Below, piece after piece: positions 60,931 through 64,000 of a DNA stretch of 64,000 nucleotides. The stretch spans positions 1,054,001 through 1,118,000 of the forward strand of contig NZ_JABBFX010000001.1 of the NCBI RefSeq assembly GCF_012927085.1. Direction: 5' to 3'. The stretch's first letter is position 1. The number at the start of each line of letters is the position of its first letter. The notes below the pieces were generated by a model. It ran no database searches and was not told where the DNA came from. It was given only the letters and a program-made list of their open reading frames with translations. The stretch is from Ramlibacter agri (GTDB taxonomy: Bacteria; Pseudomonadota; Gammaproteobacteria; Burkholderiales; Burkholderiaceae_C). The position numbers and the translations under genes were made by a program.

Positions 60931-61809
60931 TTACCGGTTGGCGAGTTCGCGATGCCGCTTCAGCGTCGTCCAATGCTCGCCGAATTCCTCAGCGAGTTTC
61001 TCCACGAGATAAACGGAGCGGTGCTGCCCACCGGTGCAGCCGATCGCCACGGTCACGTAACTCCGATGGTTCCTCGCCAGCGGCTCCAGCCAGTGGTCCA
61101 GGAAATCCGCGACGTCCGCATACATCGCATCCACTTCCGGATGCTCGCGCAGGTAGTCCGCCACCGGCGCATCGAGCCCCGTCAGGTCGCGCAGCTCCGG
61201 CACGTAGTGCGGATTCGGCAGCATGCGAACGTCGAAGATGTAGTCCGCATCTACCGGAATCCCGCGCTTGAACGCGAAGGACTCGAACACCAGCGTCATG
61301 TGCGCATGCGGCGCCGACAGCAGCGACTTCACGTAGTCCTGCAGCTGCGCCGAGCGCAGCACGCTGGTGTCGATGACGTGCGCATGTTCGCGCAGGTCCG
61401 CCAGCAGTTCGCGCTCCAGCTCGATCGCCTCGGTCACCGCACGGTGCTGGTCGACGTCCTCCGGCCCCGGCTTGGACAGCGGATGTCGCCGCCGCGTCTC
61501 GGAAAAGCGCCGCACCAGCGTGTCGGTGGTGGCGTCCAGGAACAGCGGCCGCACGGCCACGCCGCGCGTCGTCAGGTCGCGCAGCTGCGCCGGCACCTGC
61601 GACAGCGACGTCGCGCTGCGCACGTCCATGGCGATGGCCACGCGCCGCGCAGCATGCTTCTGCTCCAGGTCGACGAAGGCCAGCAGCAGGTCCGGCGGCA
61701 GGTTGTCGACGCAGAAATAGCCGGCGTCCTCCAGCGCGCGCAGCGCCACCGACTTGCCGGACCCCGACATGCCGGTGATGAGGACGAGTTCGAGCGAGGT
61801 CGACGACAC
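60931..61809 (-). CDS. rapZ: RNase adapter protein RapZ
   Basis: A 292-residue P-loop protein. Walker A GMSGSGKS is at residues 13-20; the Walker-B-like and C-terminal block contains [19 protein letters not shown], the sensor region binding glucosamine-6-phosphate in the enterobacterial protein. In E. coli RapZ directs RNase E to the GlmZ small RNA to control glmS; in betaproteobacteria its RNA targets are unknown. It is usually close to hprK and PTS genes, which are not seen in this window. It converges with mutY 4 bases apart. Confidence 0.95.
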   Translation of the reverse strand: MSSTSLELVLITGMSGSGKSVALRALEDAGYFCVDNLPPDLLLAFVDLEQKHAARRVAIAMDVRSATSLSQVPAQLRDLTTRGVAVRPLFLDATTDTLVRRFSETRRRHPLSKPGPEDVDQHRAVTEAIELERELLADLREHAHVIDTSVLRSAQLQDYVKSLLSAPHAHMTLVFESFAFKRGIPVDADYIFDVRMLPNPHYVPELRDLTGLDAPVADYLREHPEVDAMYADVADFLDHWLEPLARNHRSYVTVAIGCTGGQHRSVYLVEKLAEEFGEHWTTLKRHRELANR

Positions 61810-61814
61810 GGCGA

Positions 61815-63467
61815 TCAGCCTCCCGCCGCTTCGAGCATTTCCTTGGCGTGCGCCAGCGTCGTGCCGGACAGGCGTTCGCCGCCCAGCATGCGCGCCACTT
61901 CGGCCACGCGCTTTTCGCCTTCGACCGGCGCCACGCTGCTGGCCACGCCCTTGCCTTCGGCCTGCTTGGCGACGACCAAGTGATGGTCGGCGCAGGCGGC
62001 CACTTGCGGCAGGTGCGTGACGGCCAGCACCTGGCGGTCGCGTCCCAGCTGCTTCATCAGGCGGCCCACCGTCTCGGCGACCGCGCCGCCGACGCCGGAA
62101 TCGACCTCGTCGAAGATGAGCGTATCGGCCGTGCCGAGGCGGCTGGTCGTGACGGCGATGGCCAGCGCGATGCGCGACAGCTCGCCGCCGGAAGCCACCT
62201 TGCCCACCGGCCGCGGCGTGCTGCCCACGTGGCCGGCGACGAGGAAGCTCACGTCCTCCAGGCCGTAGGCGGAAGGCTCATCGGATTTCTCCAGCGCCAC
62301 CTCGAAGCGGCCGCCTTGCATGCCCAGCCCCTGCATTGCTTGCGTAACGGACTTCGACAACGCCGGCGCCGCTTTGGCGCGCGCCTTGGAGAGGCTGCGC
62401 GCTTCGGCCAGGAAGGCCTCGCCTTCCTTCTTCTCGGCGGCTTCCAGCGCATCCAGGTCGGCGGCCGCGTCGAGCTTGGCCATTTCTTCCTTCCAGGTCG
62501 CCAGGAGCGCCGGCAGCTCGGGCGGCGTGCGCTTGTAGCGGCGCGCAAGCGACACCCACAGCGACATGCGCTCGTCCAGTTCGGCCAGGCGCTCGGGATC
62601 GAGGTCGGTCTTGCGCAGGTAGCCCTGCAGCGAATGCGCGGCGTCTTCCAGCTGCGCCAGCGACGAAGCCAGCACGTCGGCCACTTCCTTGAAAGCCGGC
62701 TCCAGGTGTTCCTGGCCGCGCAGCGCATCCAGCGCCTGGCTCAAGCCCTGCCGCGCGCCGCCGTCTTCGCCATCCAGCATTTCCTGCGCGCCATGGGCGG
62801 CGTCCAGCAGCGCCTGCGCATGCGACAGGCGCGTGTGGCTGGTGTTCAGTTCGTCCCACTCGTCGGCGCCGGGTGCCAGCTTGTCGACTTCGCCGATCTG
62901 CCAGGCGAGGCGCTCGCGCTCGCGCTGCAGCGAATCCTGCGCGGAGCGCGCATCGGCCAGCGTCTTCTGCGCCGTGCGCCAGCGCTGCCACAGGGACTGC
63001 AGCTTTTCGGTGCTGAGGCCGGCGTAGCCATCGAGCAGGTCGCGCACGGCGGCCGGGCGCGTGAGGCTCTGCCAGGCGTGTTGGCCGTGGATGTCCACGA
63101 GCAGTTCGCCGGCTTCGCGCAGCTGGGTGGCGGTGGCGGCGCTGCCGTTGATCCAGGCGCGGCTCTTGCCCTGGCTGTCGACGTTGCGGCGCAGCAGCAA
63201 GGTGTCGCCGCTGTCGAAGCCCGACTCTTCCAGCCAGGGCACCAGGGCCGGCGGCAGGTCGAATTCGGCGCTGATCTCGGCGCGGGCGGCGCCTTCGCGC
63301 ACGACGCTGGCCTCGGCGCGGGAGCCCAGCGCCAGCTGCAGCGCGTCGATGAGGATGGACTTGCCGGCGCCGGTCTCGCCGGTCAGCACGGAGAAGCCTT
63401 CGCCCAGCTCGAGCTCGAGCTCGCGGACGATGACGAAATCCCGGAGGGCGATTCTCTTGAGGCTCAT
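61815..63467 (-). CDS. recN: DNA repair protein RecN
   Basis: A 550-residue SMC-like ATPase for double-strand break repair. Walker A GETGAGKS at 30-37, a short coiled coil in the middle (about 165-370, rich in leucine/alanine/glutamate heptads), the ABC-type signature [17 protein letters not shown] and Walker [13 protein letters not shown]. Start at 63467 overlaps the nadK stop by ATGA. The nadK-recN order is conserved across many Proteobacteria. The gene ends 5 bases before the start of rapZ, so all three are likely on one transcript. Confidence 0.97.
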   Translation of the reverse strand: MSLKRIALRDFVIVRELELELGEGFSVLTGETGAGKSILIDALQLALGSRAEASVVREGAARAEISAEFDLPPALVPWLEESGFDSGDTLLLRRNVDSQGKSRAWINGSAATATQLREAGELLVDIHGQHAWQSLTRPAAVRDLLDGYAGLSTEKLQSLWQRWRTAQKTLADARSAQDSLQRERERLAWQIGEVDKLAPGADEWDELNTSHTRLSHAQALLDAAHGAQEMLDGEDGGARQGLSQALDALRGQEHLEPAFKEVADVLASSLAQLEDAAHSLQGYLRKTDLDPERLAELDERMSLWVSLARRYKRTPPELPALLATWKEEMAKLDAAADLDALEAAEKKEGEAFLAEARSLSKARAKAAPALSKSVTQAMQGLGMQGGRFEVALEKSDEPSAYGLEDVSFLVAGHVGSTPRPVGKVASGGELSRIALAIAVTTSRLGTADTLIFDEVDSGVGGAVAETVGRLMKQLGRDRQVLAVTHLPQVAACADHHLVVAKQAEGKGVASSVAPVEGEKRVAEVARMLGGERLSGTTLAHAKEMLEAAGG

Positions 63468-64000
63468 TGGCCTTCGTTCCAATGCAATTTCTTGCGCAGC
63501 GTATCGAAGTAGGTCCAGCCCTTGGGGTGCAGGAATCGTACCTTGTGCTGCGAGCGGCGCACGGTGACGCGGTCGCCATGCAGCAGGGAAGCCAGCGACT
63601 GCATGTCGAAGTTGGCGCTGGCGTCCCGCCCGGCGACCAGCTCGATGGTGATTTCCGCCGCGTCCGGCAGCACGATGGGCCGGTTGGACAGCGTGTGGGG
63701 AGCGATCGGCACCAGCACCCAGCCGGCGATGCCGGGATGCAACAGCGGGCCGCCCGCGGACAGCGAATAGGCCGTGGAACCCGTGGGCGAAGCCATGATC
63801 AGGCCGTCGGCGCGCTGGTTGGCGACGAAATGGCCGTCCACCTCGACCCGCAGTTCGACCATGCCGGAAGTGGCGCCGCGGTTCACCACCACGTCGTTCA
63901 TGGCCAGGGCGTCGAAGACGCACTGTTCGTCGCGCAGCACGCGTGCGTGCATGAGGCTGCGCAGGTCTTCCTCGTACTCGCCGGCCAGCATGGGCGGCAG
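63464..64000 (-). CDS. nadK: NAD kinase, C-terminal part
   Basis: The last 178 residues of an NAD kinase, which phosphorylates NAD to NADP. Conserved blocks are [36 protein letters not shown] and [14 protein letters not shown]. The GGDGT motif and the N-terminal Rossmann half are beyond the window edge; the reading frame remains open to base 64000. The stop overlaps the recN start. Confidence 0.95.
   Translation of the reverse strand: MPPMLAGEYEEDLRSLMHARVLRDEQCVFDALAMNDVVVNRGATSGMVELRVEVDGHFVANQRADGLIMASPTGSTAYSLSAGGPLLHPGIAGWVLVPIAPHTLSNRPIVLPDAAEITIELVAGRDASANFDMQSLASLLHGDRVTVRRSQHKVRFLHPKGWTYFDTLRKKLHWNEGQ

Overview
The window is a dense, high-GC betaproteobacterial chromosome segment, most likely from a Burkholderiales/Comamonadaceae organism close to Ramlibacter, Variovorax or Polaromonas. 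The assignment rests on three orphan-type observations: tripartite-tricarboxylate (Bug/TctC) binding proteins, a cox operon interleaved with DUF2244, DUF2970 and a 39-residue assembly peptide, and the order lolB-ispE-tRNA-Gln-prs-rplY-pth. The genus is an inference from gene content, not from a search. No gene-free stretch exceeds 300 bases; the longest are 39766-39952, 35024-35194 and 19596-19751.

Region 1 (1-7947, + strand) is a tightly overlapping catabolic operon: a truncated intradiol ring-cleavage dioxygenase, a citryl-CoA-lyase-like protein, a class III CoA-transferase, a Bug receptor and a complete Liv-type ABC importer in which the second permease and first ATPase are fused. Region 2 (7950-15872) holds an outer-membrane MetA-like protein, a flavin aromatic hydroxylase, a divergent SnoaL-like/Bug/flavin-reductase set, a PPOX/GST pair, and a divergent LysR regulator followed by a TauE/SafE exporter.

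Region 3 (15887-21853) is mixed housekeeping: a Kef-type antiporter with its flavoprotein partner, an orphan ParA, a MaoC-like hydratase, TrmL, ComF and a BioC-like methyltransferase. Region 4 (21945-32234) is the aa3 cytochrome c oxidase locus: DUF2244, coxB, coxA, a tiny assembly peptide, ctaG, DUF2970, coxC, then surf1, an SCO-like thiol protein, ctaA (heme A synthase), ctaB (heme O synthase), SCO1, and finally an AlkC-like DNA alkylation repeat protein. Structural subunits, copper insertion and heme A synthesis are all encoded here.

Region 5 (32231-42547) has a 7TM sensor with a degenerate GGDEF domain, rpoH under a perfect CIRCE operator, an Mpo1-like protein, ftsY, an M16 peptidase pair, rsmD-coaD, and a hydrolase and a phosphatase. 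Region 6 (42502-50491, - strand) is a dpp/opp-type peptide importer operon ending in an amidase and a TPR protein. Region 7 (50540-57028) carries a ferredoxin and the conserved pth-rplY-prs-tRNA-Gln-ispE-lolB-TPR block.

Region 8 (57062-64000) has mutM, a large dynamin-like GTPase and mutY in one overlapping series, then rapZ, recN and the 3' part of nadK on the other strand. The GTPase lodged between two oxidised-guanine repair enzymes is the most intriguing functional association here. Other points worth a second look are the CIRCE-controlled rpoH promoter, a citrate-synthase-fold enzyme missing two usual catalytic residues, a REP hairpin that supplies the ribosome binding site of dppF, and a structured RNA candidate upstream of rsmD.
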